Source: Polaromonas sp.
GTDB lineage: Bacteria > Pseudomonadota > Gammaproteobacteria > Burkholderiales > Burkholderiaceae_C
Assembly (NCBI RefSeq): GCF_029945895.1
Contig: NZ_JAQSDL010000043.1
Coordinates: forward strand, 124,001 to 188,000
DNA length: 64,000 nucleotides
Direction of reading: 5' to 3'
Numbering within the stretch: position 1 is the first letter of the stretch; each line of letters begins with the position of its first letter. Of this stretch, positions 16,399 through 25,352 are shown in pieces. The translations under genes were made by a program, and so were the position numbers. The notes beneath the pieces were generated by a model, which saw only the letters and a list, made by a program, of their open reading frames with translations, was not told the origin of the DNA and made no database searches.

Positions 16399-17907
16399 TC
16401 AAGGACGCCGCCGGATCGCGTCGGGCAGGTTTTTCCAGGGCAGATCGGCCGGGTCCGCCGCCATCGGCCCGGCGGCTTTCGCAATCAGGATGTCGGTCGC
16501 CGCATTTTCCACCAGCGGCGTGAAGTCCGCGCGGAAGTGGTTGGAGCTCTTGACCACGATGATCTTCATCGCCTCGGACGTGATGCCGACCATGCGGAAC
16601 AGCTCGCGGTCCAGCATCTGCTTCTTGCCGCTGCTGACGGCCACCAGCACCCCGTCGATCTCCAGGCAGGCGCAGGGGCCGAGGTGCACAGTGAGCCCGG
16701 TCATCATCAGGCCCTTGAGCGTGACGGTGCCATCGTGGACCGCGCGCACCTTGAACGAACCGGAAACGGGCGGATCGCTCAGGTGCCCGGTGAAGGTCGG
16801 CACCGCCGTCCCCAGCGTGGTGTTGATCGTCGCACCCACCCCGGCCGCCACCGCCATCGCGGCCGCCGCAGGGTCGAACATCAGTCCCAACGCCACCTGC
16901 CCGGGAAAGCGCCGCCCGGCGCCCTGCTGCAGCAAGGCATGCAGCAGTCCGGTTGTATTGCTGTCGCCGCCCGCGCCGGGGTTGTCCTGGGTGTCGGCCA
17001 TCACCACGGGCTTGTTGCGCCTCGAGGCCAGCGCCATGGCATGGACCACGGCGTCAGGCGCGTCCAGTGTGCTCAGCCGCCACTGGGAGGGCTCGGACAC
17101 GCGTTCGCCCAGACGCTGCACAGCCTGCTCTGCGTGTTCGCCATAAGCCCAGACCATGGGCGCGCACTCCGCAAAATCCGCCGCCGGAAACGCCATGCAA
17201 AAGCTCAGCACCGAACCGAAGTCACGGTCCAGCACCAGCAGTTCTTCGTAGATGCTTTTGGCCGGTTCCATCCAGGTGCTTTGCGCATTGAGCGGAATCA
17301 GGAAGGGCAGGCGCCGGAAATGCAGCGGCTCGCGCCGCCCGAGCTTGAGCCGGCGCGCCAGCAACTGCGCCGCCAGCTCGCCGGTGGCGGCCATGTCCAC
17401 GTGGGGGTAGCTGCGGTAGGACACCAGCGCATCGGCCTGCTGCAGCATGCACCGGGTGACGTTGGCGTGCAGGTCCAGACTGGCGATGATGGGGACATCG
17501 GCCCCCACCACGCGGCGGATGCGCGTGATCAGCTCGCCCTCGGTATCGGCCACATGTTCGGCCACCGCCGCGCCGTGCAGGTCGAGGTAGACCGCGTCAA
17601 AGCCGCCTTTGTGCACGTCGGACAGGATGGACGCGCTGATACGCTCAAACGCGTCCTCGGTCACATAGGACGAAGGAATCGCGCCGCACCAGCTGCTGGG
17701 CACGAGCTGCCACCCCAGGGTCCGCGCCGCCTCGATGAAGCCGCCGATCGGAATGTTGACGCCGGCGAGCTTGTCCAGCATGGCCTGGCCATGGATGAAG
17801 GCGGGAAAGGAGTCGCCCCGGTTGAACGCCGCCCAGTCGGCCCGGGTGGGTGCAAAGGTGTTGGTTTCATGCTGGTAACCAGCAACAAGGACTTTCAGAC
17901 TTTTCAA
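16399..17907 (-). CDS. M81-family metallopeptidase (MlrC-like)
   Basis: This 502-residue protein belongs to peptidase family M81, the family of MlrC, known from microcystin degradation but widespread in proteobacteria without that pathway. Seen: GYQHETNTFAP at the N-terminus, DGAV/DLHGAAVAEH near 110, SLDLHANVT near 140, a DTQDNPGAGGDSNTT block near 310, and the MlrC C-terminal domain. A TTG start at 17907 is chosen because it overlaps the ABC ATPase stop by 4 bp (TTGA) and has GGAG seven bases upstream. It sits between importer and amidase genes, so it likely cuts what that importer brings in. Confidence 0.82.
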   Translation of the reverse strand: MKSLKVLVAGYQHETNTFAPTRADWAAFNRGDSFPAFIHGQAMLDKLAGVNIPIGGFIEAARTLGWQLVPSSWCGAIPSSYVTEDAFERISASILSDVHKGGFDAVYLDLHGAAVAEHVADTEGELITRIRRVVGADVPIIASLDLHANVTRCMLQQADALVSYRSYPHVDMAATGELAAQLLARRLKLGRREPLHFRRLPFLIPLNAQSTWMEPAKSIYEELLVLDRDFGSVLSFCMAFPAADFAECAPMVWAYGEHAEQAVQRLGERVSEPSQWRLSTLDAPDAVVHAMALASRRNKPVVMADTQDNPGAGGDSNTTGLLHALLQQGAGRRFPGQVALGLMFDPAAAAMAVAAGVGATINTTLGTAVPTFTGHLSDPPVSGSFKVRAVHDGTVTLKGLMMTGLTVHLGPCACLEIDGVLVAVSSGKKQMLDRELFRMVGITSEAMKIIVVKSSNHFRADFTPLVENAATDILIAKAAGPMAADPADLPWKNLPDAIRRRP

Positions 17908-19550
17908 AATATCGCTCCGGGCGCGGCCGCGAAGAGCCGGCGTGTGTAGTCGTGTTGCGGGCTCGCATACAGATCGGTGGTCGGGCCCTCTTCCACAATT
18001 TCGCCCTGGTGCATGACGATGACGCGGTCGCACAGCTGCGCCGCCACGCGCAGGTCGTGGGTGATGAAAAGCATGCCCAGGCCCAGTTCGGTCTGGATCT
18101 CGCGCAGCAGTTTCAGGATTTGCGCCTGCACACTCACGTCAAGAGCGCTGACCGCTTCGTCGGCCACCAGCACACGCGGCCGGCAAGCCAGTGCGCGGGC
18201 AATCGCGATGCGCTGGCGCTGCCCGCCCGAAAACTGGCTGGGGTAACGCTGCAGGCCTTCGGCGGGCAACCGGACCTTTTCCATCAAAATGGCCGCCAGC
18301 TTCATGGCTTCGGCGCGGGTGGCTCCGAAATTCATGGCGCCTTCGATGATGGAATCACCCACCTTGCGGCGCGGGTTAAGCGAGCGATTCGGGTCCTGGA
18401 ACACCACCTGCACCTGGCTGCGCAAGGGCCGCAGCCGCCCTTCGCTGAACCGGGCCACGTCGAGCAGGGCATCGTCCCCGCCCCGCGAATCCTGGCGCCA
18501 CAAAACCTGGCCACCGGTCGGGTCGATCAGCCGGATCAGGCAGCGCGCCAGCGTCGACTTGCCCGATCCGGACTCGCCCACAATGCCAACGGTCTCACCC
18601 GCCGACACGGCCACCGACGCAGCCTTCAGCGCATGGGTCAACCGGCTGCGGCCCAGCCAGTCACGGGCGCTGTAGGTTTTGCTGACCTCCTGGCCGCGCA
18701 GCAAGGGCGCACCCTGCGGCGCCGGCCGGGCCGGCGGCGGTGTCATGCTGGGAACGGCTGCCAGCAGCATCCTGGTGTAGTCGGCCTGCGGTGTCTGCAG
18801 CACCGCATCACGCGTGCCGTATTCGACCGCCCTGCCCTGATGCATGACCAGCACGTCATCGGCAATCTCGGCCACCACACCCATGTCGTGCGTGATGAAG
18901 AGCACGGCACAGCGGTGGCCGCCCGACAGGTCCGCTTGCAGCTCCTCGATCAGCCGGAGGATTTCCTTTTGCGTGGTGACGTCAAGTGCGGTGGTCGGTT
19001 CGTCGCAGATCAGCAGGGCAGGCTGCAAGATGACGGCCATGGCAATCACGATGCGCTGGCGCTGACCGCCCGAAAGCTGGTGCGGGTAGCTGCGCATCAT
19101 GCGTTCGGGTTCCGGCAGCTTGACGCGCCGAAGAATGTCCAGCACCGCTTCACTGCGCCGCTTCGCGCCCCAGTCGGTGTGTTGCCTGAGCAGCTCGTCA
19201 ATCTGGTCGCCACAGGTCATGACCGGGTTCAGCGCGGTCATCGGCTCCTGGAACACCATGCCCATGGCCTGGCCGCGCAAGGCGCGCAGACGCGGGTCCG
19301 AAGCTTCCAGCAGCGACTCGCCCTGCAGCACAATGCGGCCCGGGCCGGGCTGGAGCTCGCTCGCCAGCAGACCCATCACCGCCGTGGCCATGACCGATTT
19401 GCCGGAACCTGACTCACCGACCACACACAGGGTTTTGCCGGCATGGATGCTCAGGCTGATGTCTTCCACCGCATAGGGCCGGTCACTGCCGGGCGGCAAA
19501 GCCACATGCAGTCTGTCGATGACCAGGACAGGTGCCAGGTTGTCGGTCAT
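17904..19550 (-). CDS. Double ABC ATPase of a dipeptide/oligopeptide-type importer (DppD-DppF fusion)
   Basis: This 548-residue protein carries two complete nucleotide-binding domains in one chain. Each has Walker A (GESGSGKS), a signature (LSGGQRQRI, FSGGQRQRI) and Walker B (ICDEPTTALD, VADEAVSALD). The halves correspond to DppD/OppD and DppF/OppF. It drives import with the two permeases encoded directly upstream; its ATG overlaps the second permease by 4 bp and its stop overlaps the M81 peptidase start by 4 bp. It acts at the cytoplasmic face of the inner membrane. Confidence 0.93.
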   Translation of the reverse strand: MTDNLAPVLVIDRLHVALPPGSDRPYAVEDISLSIHAGKTLCVVGESGSGKSVMATAVMGLLASELQPGPGRIVLQGESLLEASDPRLRALRGQAMGMVFQEPMTALNPVMTCGDQIDELLRQHTDWGAKRRSEAVLDILRRVKLPEPERMMRSYPHQLSGGQRQRIVIAMAVILQPALLICDEPTTALDVTTQKEILRLIEELQADLSGGHRCAVLFITHDMGVVAEIADDVLVMHQGRAVEYGTRDAVLQTPQADYTRMLLAAVPSMTPPPARPAPQGAPLLRGQEVSKTYSARDWLGRSRLTHALKAASVAVSAGETVGIVGESGSGKSTLARCLIRLIDPTGGQVLWRQDSRGGDDALLDVARFSEGRLRPLRSQVQVVFQDPNRSLNPRRKVGDSIIEGAMNFGATRAEAMKLAAILMEKVRLPAEGLQRYPSQFSGGQRQRIAIARALACRPRVLVADEAVSALDVSVQAQILKLLREIQTELGLGMLFITHDLRVAAQLCDRVIVMHQGEIVEEGPTTDLYASPQHDYTRRLFAAAPGAIF

Positions 19551-20434
19551 GAAGTACGTTTCGAAAATTTCGGGTCCAGCACATCGCGCAACCCGTCACC
19601 CAGCAGGTTGATGGCCAACACCGTGGGCACCAGGAACAGCGCGGGGAACAGCACATTGCCCGGGTACTGGGTGAACTGCACCCGGCCCTCGGCCATGATG
19701 TTGCCCCAGGTAGGGATGTCGGCCGGCAGGCCCAGGCCGAGAAAACTCAGGATGGCTTCGGTCAGCACGGCGGAGGCCGCCACAAAAGTGCCCTGCACGA
19801 TCAGCGGCGCCATGGCGTTGGGCAAAATATGCCGCCACAGGATCACCGGTGTGGGGGTGGCCAGCGCGCGTGCTGCTTCCACAAACGGCTCTTCGCGCAG
19901 GGTCAGCACCATGGCCCGCACCAGGCGTGTGACGCGCGGAATCTCGGGAATCGCAATGGCCACCACCACGGTCCACAGCTGCGCGCCCAGCGCCGCCACC
20001 AGTGCAATCGCCAGCAGAATGGCCGGTATGGCCATCAGTCCGTCCATGAAACGCATCAGCACGGCATCCACCATGCGAAAGTAGCCGGCCAGCATGCCCA
20101 GCAGGGCACCCACGCCAATCGCCACCGCTGCGGTAAAAGCCGCCACCAGCAGCGAGGTGCGCGTGCCGTACAACACGCGGCTGAAAATGTCGCGGCCGAA
20201 GTTGTCAGCGCCCATCCAGAAGGTGTGCGCCACCACCGTGCCGTCAAGCTGCGCAAACTCGCCGCGCACCCCGGCAGCGGTGTTGATATGCGCCGAGTCC
20301 ATGGCCGCCGGGTCCACCGTGCCGAGAAAGGGCGCCAACGCGGCCAGCGCCAGCAACACACCCAGCACCCCCACGCCGAAGCGGAAAGCGCTGTTGCGCC
20401 AGAGGCGCCGGGAAAGAAGTTGCCAGAACTGCAT
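19547..20434 (-). CDS. ABC permease, DppC/OppC type
   Basis: This 295-residue inner-membrane permease has about six helices and the BPD_transp_1 domain. The EAA loop is visible (EEPFVEAARALATPTPVILWRHILPN), which docks to the ATPase, and the N-terminal segment HTFWMGADNFGRDIFSRVLYGTR is diagnostic of the DppC subfamily. It abuts the DppB-type gene (shared base at 20434) and overlaps the ATPase gene by 4 bp. Substrate class (peptide-like or amide) is by family and context. Confidence 0.92.
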   Translation of the reverse strand: MQFWQLLSRRLWRNSAFRFGVGVLGVLLALAALAPFLGTVDPAAMDSAHINTAAGVRGEFAQLDGTVVAHTFWMGADNFGRDIFSRVLYGTRTSLLVAAFTAAVAIGVGALLGMLAGYFRMVDAVLMRFMDGLMAIPAILLAIALVAALGAQLWTVVVAIAIPEIPRVTRLVRAMVLTLREEPFVEAARALATPTPVILWRHILPNAMAPLIVQGTFVAASAVLTEAILSFLGLGLPADIPTWGNIMAEGRVQFTQYPGNVLFPALFLVPTVLAINLLGDGLRDVLDPKFSKRTS

Positions 20435-21387
20435 CAGTAGCGGATCCTCGGGTCCAGAAACAGGTAACTCACGTCCACCAGCAGGTTCACGCCCACATAA
20501 AGCAGGCTGAAAAACAGCACCAGCCCCTGGATCACCGGAAAGTCGCGGTTCAGCACAGCGTCCACCGTCAGCGAGCCGAGGCCGGGAATGGAGTACACCG
20601 TCTCAGTGACCACCACGCCGCCTATGAGCAGCGCGACGCCGATGCCAATCACGGTGACGATGGGCACCGCCGCATTGGCCAGCGCATGCCGCATCAGTAC
20701 GGCCGATTCGGTCAGGCCCTTGGCCCGGGCCGTGCGGATGTAGTCTTCGGTCAGCGCCTCGGAAACACTGGCGCGGGTGACGCGGGCAATCAGCGCCACA
20801 TAAATCATGGCCAGCGTGAGCCAGGGCAAGGCCAGCTGGCGCGCCCAGGCCCAGACGCCCTGCCCATCGGCACCGAACAGCCGGCGGTAGCCCTGCACGG
20901 GGAACCACTCCAGTTGCACCGCAAAGATGTAAATCAGCAGGTAACCGGTGACAAACACAGGAATCGAAAACCCGGCCACCGAAAAGCCCGATAACACCCG
21001 GTCCAGCCAGCCCCCCATGCGCCAGGCAGCGATGGTGCCCAGCGGCACCGCCACCAGCACCGCCAGCACCAGCGTGCCCGCCGCCAGACTGAGCGTTGGC
21101 TCCAGCCGCTGGATGATCAGGTCGGTGACGGGTTTGTTCAGGTAGAAGGAGTAACCGAGATCACCCTGCAAGACACCGCTGAACCAGATCCAGAACTGGG
21201 TCAGCAGCGGCTTGCTCAGGCCCAGGGTCTCGCGGATCTTTTCGATGTCGTCGTTGGTTGAGTTGTTGCCGGCAATCACGGCGGCCGGATCGCCCGGCGT
21301 CAGCCGCAGGATCAGGAACACCACGACGGCCACGACCAGCAATACCGGAATGGTCGCGAGCAGGCGCTGGAGCAGGAATCTCAGCAT
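20434..21387 (-). CDS. ABC permease, DppB/OppB type
   Basis: This 317-residue inner-membrane permease has the DppB hallmark N-terminus LRFLLQRLLATIPVLLVVAVVVFLILRLTPGDPA and an EAA loop (SEALTEDYIRTARAKGL). The ATG at 21387 is used; an in-frame TTG 15 bp upstream is unlikely. It follows the binding-protein gene after about 145 bp that contain a family B repeat, so expression of the membrane complex may be set apart from that of the binding protein. Confidence 0.92.
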   Translation of the reverse strand: MLRFLLQRLLATIPVLLVVAVVVFLILRLTPGDPAAVIAGNNSTNDDIEKIRETLGLSKPLLTQFWIWFSGVLQGDLGYSFYLNKPVTDLIIQRLEPTLSLAAGTLVLAVLVAVPLGTIAAWRMGGWLDRVLSGFSVAGFSIPVFVTGYLLIYIFAVQLEWFPVQGYRRLFGADGQGVWAWARQLALPWLTLAMIYVALIARVTRASVSEALTEDYIRTARAKGLTESAVLMRHALANAAVPIVTVIGIGVALLIGGVVVTETVYSIPGLGSLTVDAVLNRDFPVIQGLVLFFSLLYVGVNLLVDVSYLFLDPRIRY

Positions 21388-21418
21388 CGAAGACGAGACC
21401 AACGAACGTGGTCTCTCC

Positions 21419-21536
21419 TTTCAAACAGGAGCCGCGGGTCCGGCTCTGCCGGCCCGCAGGCGCAGCGCCCCTCTTCTTCGTGCAAGTGGCAGCGAGGTGC
21501 CGAAGGCTCGCGAAGCGACAAGCGTGGGGGCCTTAG
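21419..21536. repeat. Family B dispersed GC-rich repeat, intergenic
   Basis: This copy has GGGTCCGGCTCTGCCGGCCC, GCAGGCGCAGCGCCCC and a tail AGCGTGGGGGC. The same order of blocks recurs at 30510-30690 and, inverted, at 61404-61515. It occupies the spacer between the binding-protein and DppB genes. Confidence 0.75.
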
Positions 21537-23116
21537 TTCTTTTTGATGTTCCAGTACACCTGCGCGCCACCGGGCACCAGCCCGGAGATGTTGGAGCGCA
21601 GGGCCGCCGGGTTGTTGTACTGGCCCAGATGCACATGGGTGGCGGTCTCGATCGCACGCAGCTGCAACTGCTCGGCGAGTTTCTTCTTCTCGGCCTCGGT
21701 GCCGGCCTGTGCGAACTTGACCTTCAGCTCCTCAATGACCTTGTCATCCTGCCAGCCAAACCAGCCCTTGTCGCCGGTGGCGTTGAGCATGGCCATGGTC
21801 AGCGGGTTCTGGATGTCGCCGGCCGTCCAGGCCGTCATGAAGGCGTTCCAGCCGCCCTTGTCCGGTGCATCTTTCTTGGCGCGGCGGGCCAGCAGCGTGG
21901 CCCAGTCGGACTGCTGCATGTCCACCTTGAAGCCCGCAGCTTCGAGCTGTTGTTTGGCAACCAGCGGCAGCTTGGCAATCGAGGCCAGGTCGGTCGGCCG
22001 CATCAGCACGATGGGCTCGCCCTTGTAACCGGCATCGGCCAGCATCTGCTTGGCCTTGGCCGGATTGGCCATGCCGGTGTAGATGCCGGTGTTGTCGCTG
22101 GCATAAGGCGTTCCGCACGGGAAAATGCTCTTGCAGAACTTGTACATGCCGGGCGCACCCACCTGGGTTTTCAGGAAAGCTTCCTGACCCATCGCCACCA
22201 TGGCCGCCTGGCGGATCTTCACGTTGTCAAACGGTGCATGCAGGTGATTGAAGCGGAAAATGTACTGCAGGCCGGCCGGCTGGGCATCGACAATCTGCAC
22301 ATCCTTGGCAGCCTTCAGCGAAGCGTATTGCTCGAAGGCGGGCTGCTCGATGATGTCGACCTCACCGGCGATCAGCGCATTGAACTGGGTCTGCGGATCG
22401 CGGATGATGATCCACTCGACCCGGTCCAGGTACACCACCTTGCCGCCGGTGGTGCCGTCCGGCGCCTCCGCACGCGGCTTGTACTTGTCGTTCTTGACGT
22501 ACACCAGTTTCTCGCCCGGCTTGTACTCGGCCGTGACGAACTTGTAGGGGCCGGAGCCGATGTTTTCCTTGATCTGCTCGCTGCCGGGCGTGGCTGCGAT
22601 GCGGGCAGGCATGATGAAGGGCACGTTCGACGAGGGTTTGCCCAGCGCCTCGAGCATCACCCCAAAGGGCTGGTTGAACTTCACAACAAAGGTCTTGGCA
22701 TTGGGGGTTTCGTAACTCGCCAGGCTTTTGGCCATGACGCCGCCGAAACTGTCGCGGCTGGCCCAGCGCTTGAGCGATGCCACCACGTCCTCGCTGGTGA
22801 CGGGTTTGCCGTCGTGGAACTCCAGGCCGTCACGTAGCGTGAAGGTCCAGACCTTGTTGTCCTTGGAAGCGCTCCAGGTGTCCACCATCTGCGGCTTGAC
22901 CTTGCCGGCCAGGTCGGTCCCGAACAGCGTGTCATAAATCATGTAGCCGTGATTGCGGGTCACAAAGGCGGTGGTCCAGATCGGGTCCAGAATGGTGATG
23001 TTCGAATGCGGCACGACCCTGAGCGTCTTTGCCTGGGCTTGGGCCGCAGGCGGCAACAGCAAACCGGAAACCAGGGCCACCGAAGCGGCCAGGGTGAAAA
23101 GGGAGCGACGTTTCAT
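21533..23116 (-). CDS. ABC substrate-binding protein, peptide/nickel type (SBP family 5)
   Basis: This 527-residue periplasmic protein of the DppA/OppA family is the ligand-binding part of the importer encoded downstream. A signal peptide (residues 1-29: MKRRSLFTLAASVAL... AQAQA) precedes the mature start TLRVVPHSN. Family blocks WTFTLRDGLEFHDGKPVTSEDV and the late GGWNAFMTAWTAGD are present. The ATG at 23116 has AAGGAAA upstream, which outweighs the longer reading frame. It is divergent from a plus-strand amidase gene over about 80 bp, so both may share control. Confidence 0.92.
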   Translation of the reverse strand: MKRRSLFTLAASVALVSGLLLPPAAQAQAKTLRVVPHSNITILDPIWTTAFVTRNHGYMIYDTLFGTDLAGKVKPQMVDTWSASKDNKVWTFTLRDGLEFHDGKPVTSEDVVASLKRWASRDSFGGVMAKSLASYETPNAKTFVVKFNQPFGVMLEALGKPSSNVPFIMPARIAATPGSEQIKENIGSGPYKFVTAEYKPGEKLVYVKNDKYKPRAEAPDGTTGGKVVYLDRVEWIIIRDPQTQFNALIAGEVDIIEQPAFEQYASLKAAKDVQIVDAQPAGLQYIFRFNHLHAPFDNVKIRQAAMVAMGQEAFLKTQVGAPGMYKFCKSIFPCGTPYASDNTGIYTGMANPAKAKQMLADAGYKGEPIVLMRPTDLASIAKLPLVAKQQLEAAGFKVDMQQSDWATLLARRAKKDAPDKGGWNAFMTAWTAGDIQNPLTMAMLNATGDKGWFGWQDDKVIEELKVKFAQAGTEAEKKKLAEQLQLRAIETATHVHLGQYNNPAALRSNISGLVPGGAQVYWNIKKN

Positions 23117-23196
23117 GACAATTTTTCCTTGGCAACAAGAGTTGGGGAGAGTCAGGCAGCAATCACAAGCTGCTTTGTAATGTAACCACAGTTCTG

Positions 23197-24687
23197 ATGC
23201 AATATTCAAGCCATATGAAAATCAGCACACAGCCCGCCGGCCCGGTCACCGCATGGTCCGCCACCGAACTGTCCAGCGTCATCCATACACGCAAGGTCTC
23301 CTGTCGCGAAGTGATGCAGGCCTACCTGGAGCGCATCGCCCAGGTCAATCCGATTCACAACGCGCTGGTCAGCCTGCAGGAACCGGGCACGCTGCTGGCG
23401 CAGGCCGACGAACGCGATGCACAGCTGGCGCCCGGCAAATCGCGCACCGGCAGCATGGGCTGGATGCACGGCATGCCGCAGGCCATCAAGGACCTGGCCG
23501 CCGTGCAGGGTCTGCCCACCACACTGGGCTCACCGTTGATGCGGGAGTTTGTCGCCCGGGAGGACGGGCTCATGGCGTCCCGCATGAAGGCCGCCGGCTG
23601 CATCGTGATCGGCAAAAGCAACACCCCCGAGTTCGGCCTGGGTTCGCACACCTTCAATGAGGTATTCGGCGTCACGCGCAACGCGTACGATCCCTCAAAA
23701 AGCGCGGGCGGCAGCAGCGGCGGGGCAGCAGTGGCGCTGGCCACACGCATGCTGCCGGTGGCCGACGGCAGCGACTTCATGGGCAGCCTGCGCAACCCTG
23801 CCGCCTGGAACAACGTGTTTGGCCTGCGGCCCAGCCAGGGCCGTGTGCCGATGTGGCCGGTGCAGGACGCCTGGCTGAGCCAGCTGGGGACAGAGGGCCC
23901 GATGGGCCGCACCGTCGAGGATGTCGCCCGGCTGCTCAGCATCCAGGCCGGCTGGGATGCGCGCTCACCGCTGTCGATCGCCGAAGATGGCGCCCAGTTT
24001 CTGACCCTGCCCGCGCTGGACACCACCCAGCTACGGATTGGCTGGCTGGGAGACCTCGACGCCTACCTGCCGATGGAGCACGGCATCCTGGACACCTGCG
24101 GGCAGGCCCTGCGGCGCTTCGAGCAGCTCGGTTGTGCGGTCGAACCCACGGCGCTGGGCACGCCCGCCGACCGGGTCTGGCAGGCCTGGCTGGTGTGGCG
24201 GCGGGCTCTGGTCGCCTCGCGCATTGCGCCGTTCCTGATCCAGGGCAGCAACCGCGAAAAGATCAAGCCGGAAGCACTGTGGGAATACGACCAGGCCCAG
24301 GGCCTGAGCGCCAGCGGCTTTTCGGCAGCCAGTGCGCAGCGCACCGCCTTTTATCAGCACATGCTCACGCTGTTCGAGCGGTACGACTTTCTGGCCCTTC
24401 CTGCGGCGCAGGTGTGGCCTTTCGATGCGGGCGAACGCTGGCCCCGGCAGATCAACGGTCACACCATGGACACCTACCACCGCTGGATGGAGGTGGTGAT
24501 TTACGCCACCTTCGCCGGCCTGCCCTGCATCAGCGTGCCGGCGGGCTTCAACTCGCAGGGCCTGCCGATGGGCCTGCAGCTGATCGGCAAACCGCGCGGC
24601 GACCGGGCGGTCCTGCAACTGGCGCAGGCCTACGAAGAGGTGGCGCAGGACATTCTTCAGATCACGCCGAGCCAGCAGGCGCGCTGA
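23197..24687 (+). CDS. Amidase (amidase-signature family), second paralogue
   Basis: This 496-residue amidase-signature enzyme has Lys99 in AIKDLAA and GGSSGG at 171-176. The nucleophile is Ser197 in the unusual block GSDFMGSLRNPAAW, where most amidases read GTDxxGSIR. That GSDFxGSLRxPA variant marks a distinct AS subgroup. It is divergent from the peptide-type importer operon that ends with the other amidase, so both may process the same class of imported amide. The ATG at 23215 is an alternative start. Its 3' end overlaps the convergent luxR gene by 31 bp. Confidence 0.85.
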   Translation: MQYSSHMKISTQPAGPVTAWSATELSSVIHTRKVSCREVMQAYLERIAQVNPIHNALVSLQEPGTLLAQADERDAQLAPGKSRTGSMGWMHGMPQAIKDLAAVQGLPTTLGSPLMREFVAREDGLMASRMKAAGCIVIGKSNTPEFGLGSHTFNEVFGVTRNAYDPSKSAGGSSGGAAVALATRMLPVADGSDFMGSLRNPAAWNNVFGLRPSQGRVPMWPVQDAWLSQLGTEGPMGRTVEDVARLLSIQAGWDARSPLSIAEDGAQFLTLPALDTTQLRIGWLGDLDAYLPMEHGILDTCGQALRRFEQLGCAVEPTALGTPADRVWQAWLVWRRALVASRIAPFLIQGSNREKIKPEALWEYDQAQGLSASGFSAASAQRTAFYQHMLTLFERYDFLALPAAQVWPFDAGERWPRQINGHTMDTYHRWMEVVIYATFAGLPCISVPAGFNSQGLPMGLQLIGKPRGDRAVLQLAQAYEEVAQDILQITPSQQAR

Positions 24688-25331
24688 ATCGCCGACATCT
24701 TGTTGTCCACCTTGAGTTTGGCCATGGCATTGGACAGGTGGTAGTTCACGGTACGTTCGGCGCAATGCATGCGCTCAGCGGTCTGGCGTGCCGTCAGGCC
24801 TTCAAAGGCCAGCGCCAGGCATTCGCCCTCGCGCGGACTCAGCGGACTGCTGGCCTGAGCCATCGTGCGCTTGAACAAGGGCCAGATATTGAGGGCCGAC
24901 CAGACCAGCGCCGCAGCCTCGGCGCGGTCGTGAAACTGCCGTGGGCTGAAAATGAAACACTCGAAGGCCCGCCCTGATGGCAGGGGAAACTCGATGCGCA
25001 CCACGCTCTGAAAGCCGTGGGCCAGCCACAACAGGCGCCAGCGGCTGGTGTTGCCGGCCTCCGCCTTGCCAATGTGCTGCCAGGCCACAAGGGAGGCATC
25101 TGACTCGCGCCACGGCGCACCGAAGTCCTGGCTTTCTGCCAGCGCCAGCGCAGCGTCGATAAACCGGGGCGGATGGACCGCCGCCACCAGACGGTCCTGC
25201 CGCTGGCCAAACGGGTCAGGGCTCAGCACCACCACCGCCTCGACGGAATATTCGCGCAATGCGGAGATCCAGTCACTCAACATGCTGTCCAGCGCAATAC
25301 TGTCAAAGTTGACAGGGGGACGCATCGTCAT
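24657..25331 (-). CDS. LuxR-type quorum-sensing regulator (solo)
   Basis: This 224-residue regulator ends in a LuxR/GerE helix-turn-helix (about 162-224): LSPREGECLALAFEGLTARQTAERM, then TVNYHLSNAMAKLKVDNKMSA...LGVI. The HTH wording (HLxNAxxKLxxxNKxxA) is that of quorum-sensing LuxR proteins. The N-terminal 150 residues have the length of an autoinducer domain but only weak likeness to acyl-homoserine-lactone binders (HGFQSVVRIEFPLPSG). No luxI gene is in view; instead it neighbours a CqsA/Lqs-type system. GGAG five bases before ATG 25331 supports the start. A lux-box-like palindrome lies inside its first codons. Confidence 0.82.
   Translation of the reverse strand: MTMRPPVNFDSIALDSMLSDWISALREYSVEAVVVLSPDPFGQRQDRLVAAVHPPRFIDAALALAESQDFGAPWRESDASLVAWQHIGKAEAGNTSRWRLLWLAHGFQSVVRIEFPLPSGRAFECFIFSPRQFHDRAEAAALVWSALNIWPLFKRTMAQASSPLSPREGECLALAFEGLTARQTAERMHCAERTVNYHLSNAMAKLKVDNKMSAIQRACWLGVI
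25300..25319. promoter_or_regulatory. Lux-box-like palindrome at the luxR / sensor kinase divergence
   Basis: The inverted repeat is CTGTCAA-AG-TTGACAG (25300-25315) followed by GGG. It matches the palindrome upstream of the autoinducer synthase in both half-sites and in the GGGG on one side. CTG and CAG stand at the positions they take in a 20-bp lux box. TTGACA in the right arm could serve as the -35 of the kinase gene. It lies about 35-50 bp before the kinase ATG. Confidence 0.55.
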
Positions 25332-25352
25332 TTTTGCTCCGGAACTGTGACA

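Noticed and set aside
15739..17949. Long plus-strand reading frame (736 codons) opposite the amidase and M81 peptidase genes
   Set aside because: It runs antisense to two genes with intact catalytic motifs, is Arg/Gly/His-rich with no domain, and exists because high GC lowers stop frequency.
17850..19412. Plus-strand frame of 520 codons opposite the double ABC ATPase
   Set aside because: The opposite strand has two complete Walker A/B and signature sets; the antisense frame shows no recognisable fold.
21212..22837. Plus-strand frame of 541 codons opposite the DppB and binding-protein genes
   Set aside because: Antisense shadow across two genes and a repeat spacer; low-complexity composition.
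23197..24687. GatA subunit of the tRNA amidotransferase for either amidase
   Set aside because: No gatB or gatC is nearby, and the nucleophile block GSDFMGSLR differs from that of GatA.
24657..25331. Classical LuxR/LuxI acyl-homoserine-lactone pair
   Set aside because: No luxI-type synthase is found on either strand nearby, and the N-terminal domain lacks most of the conserved ligand residues.
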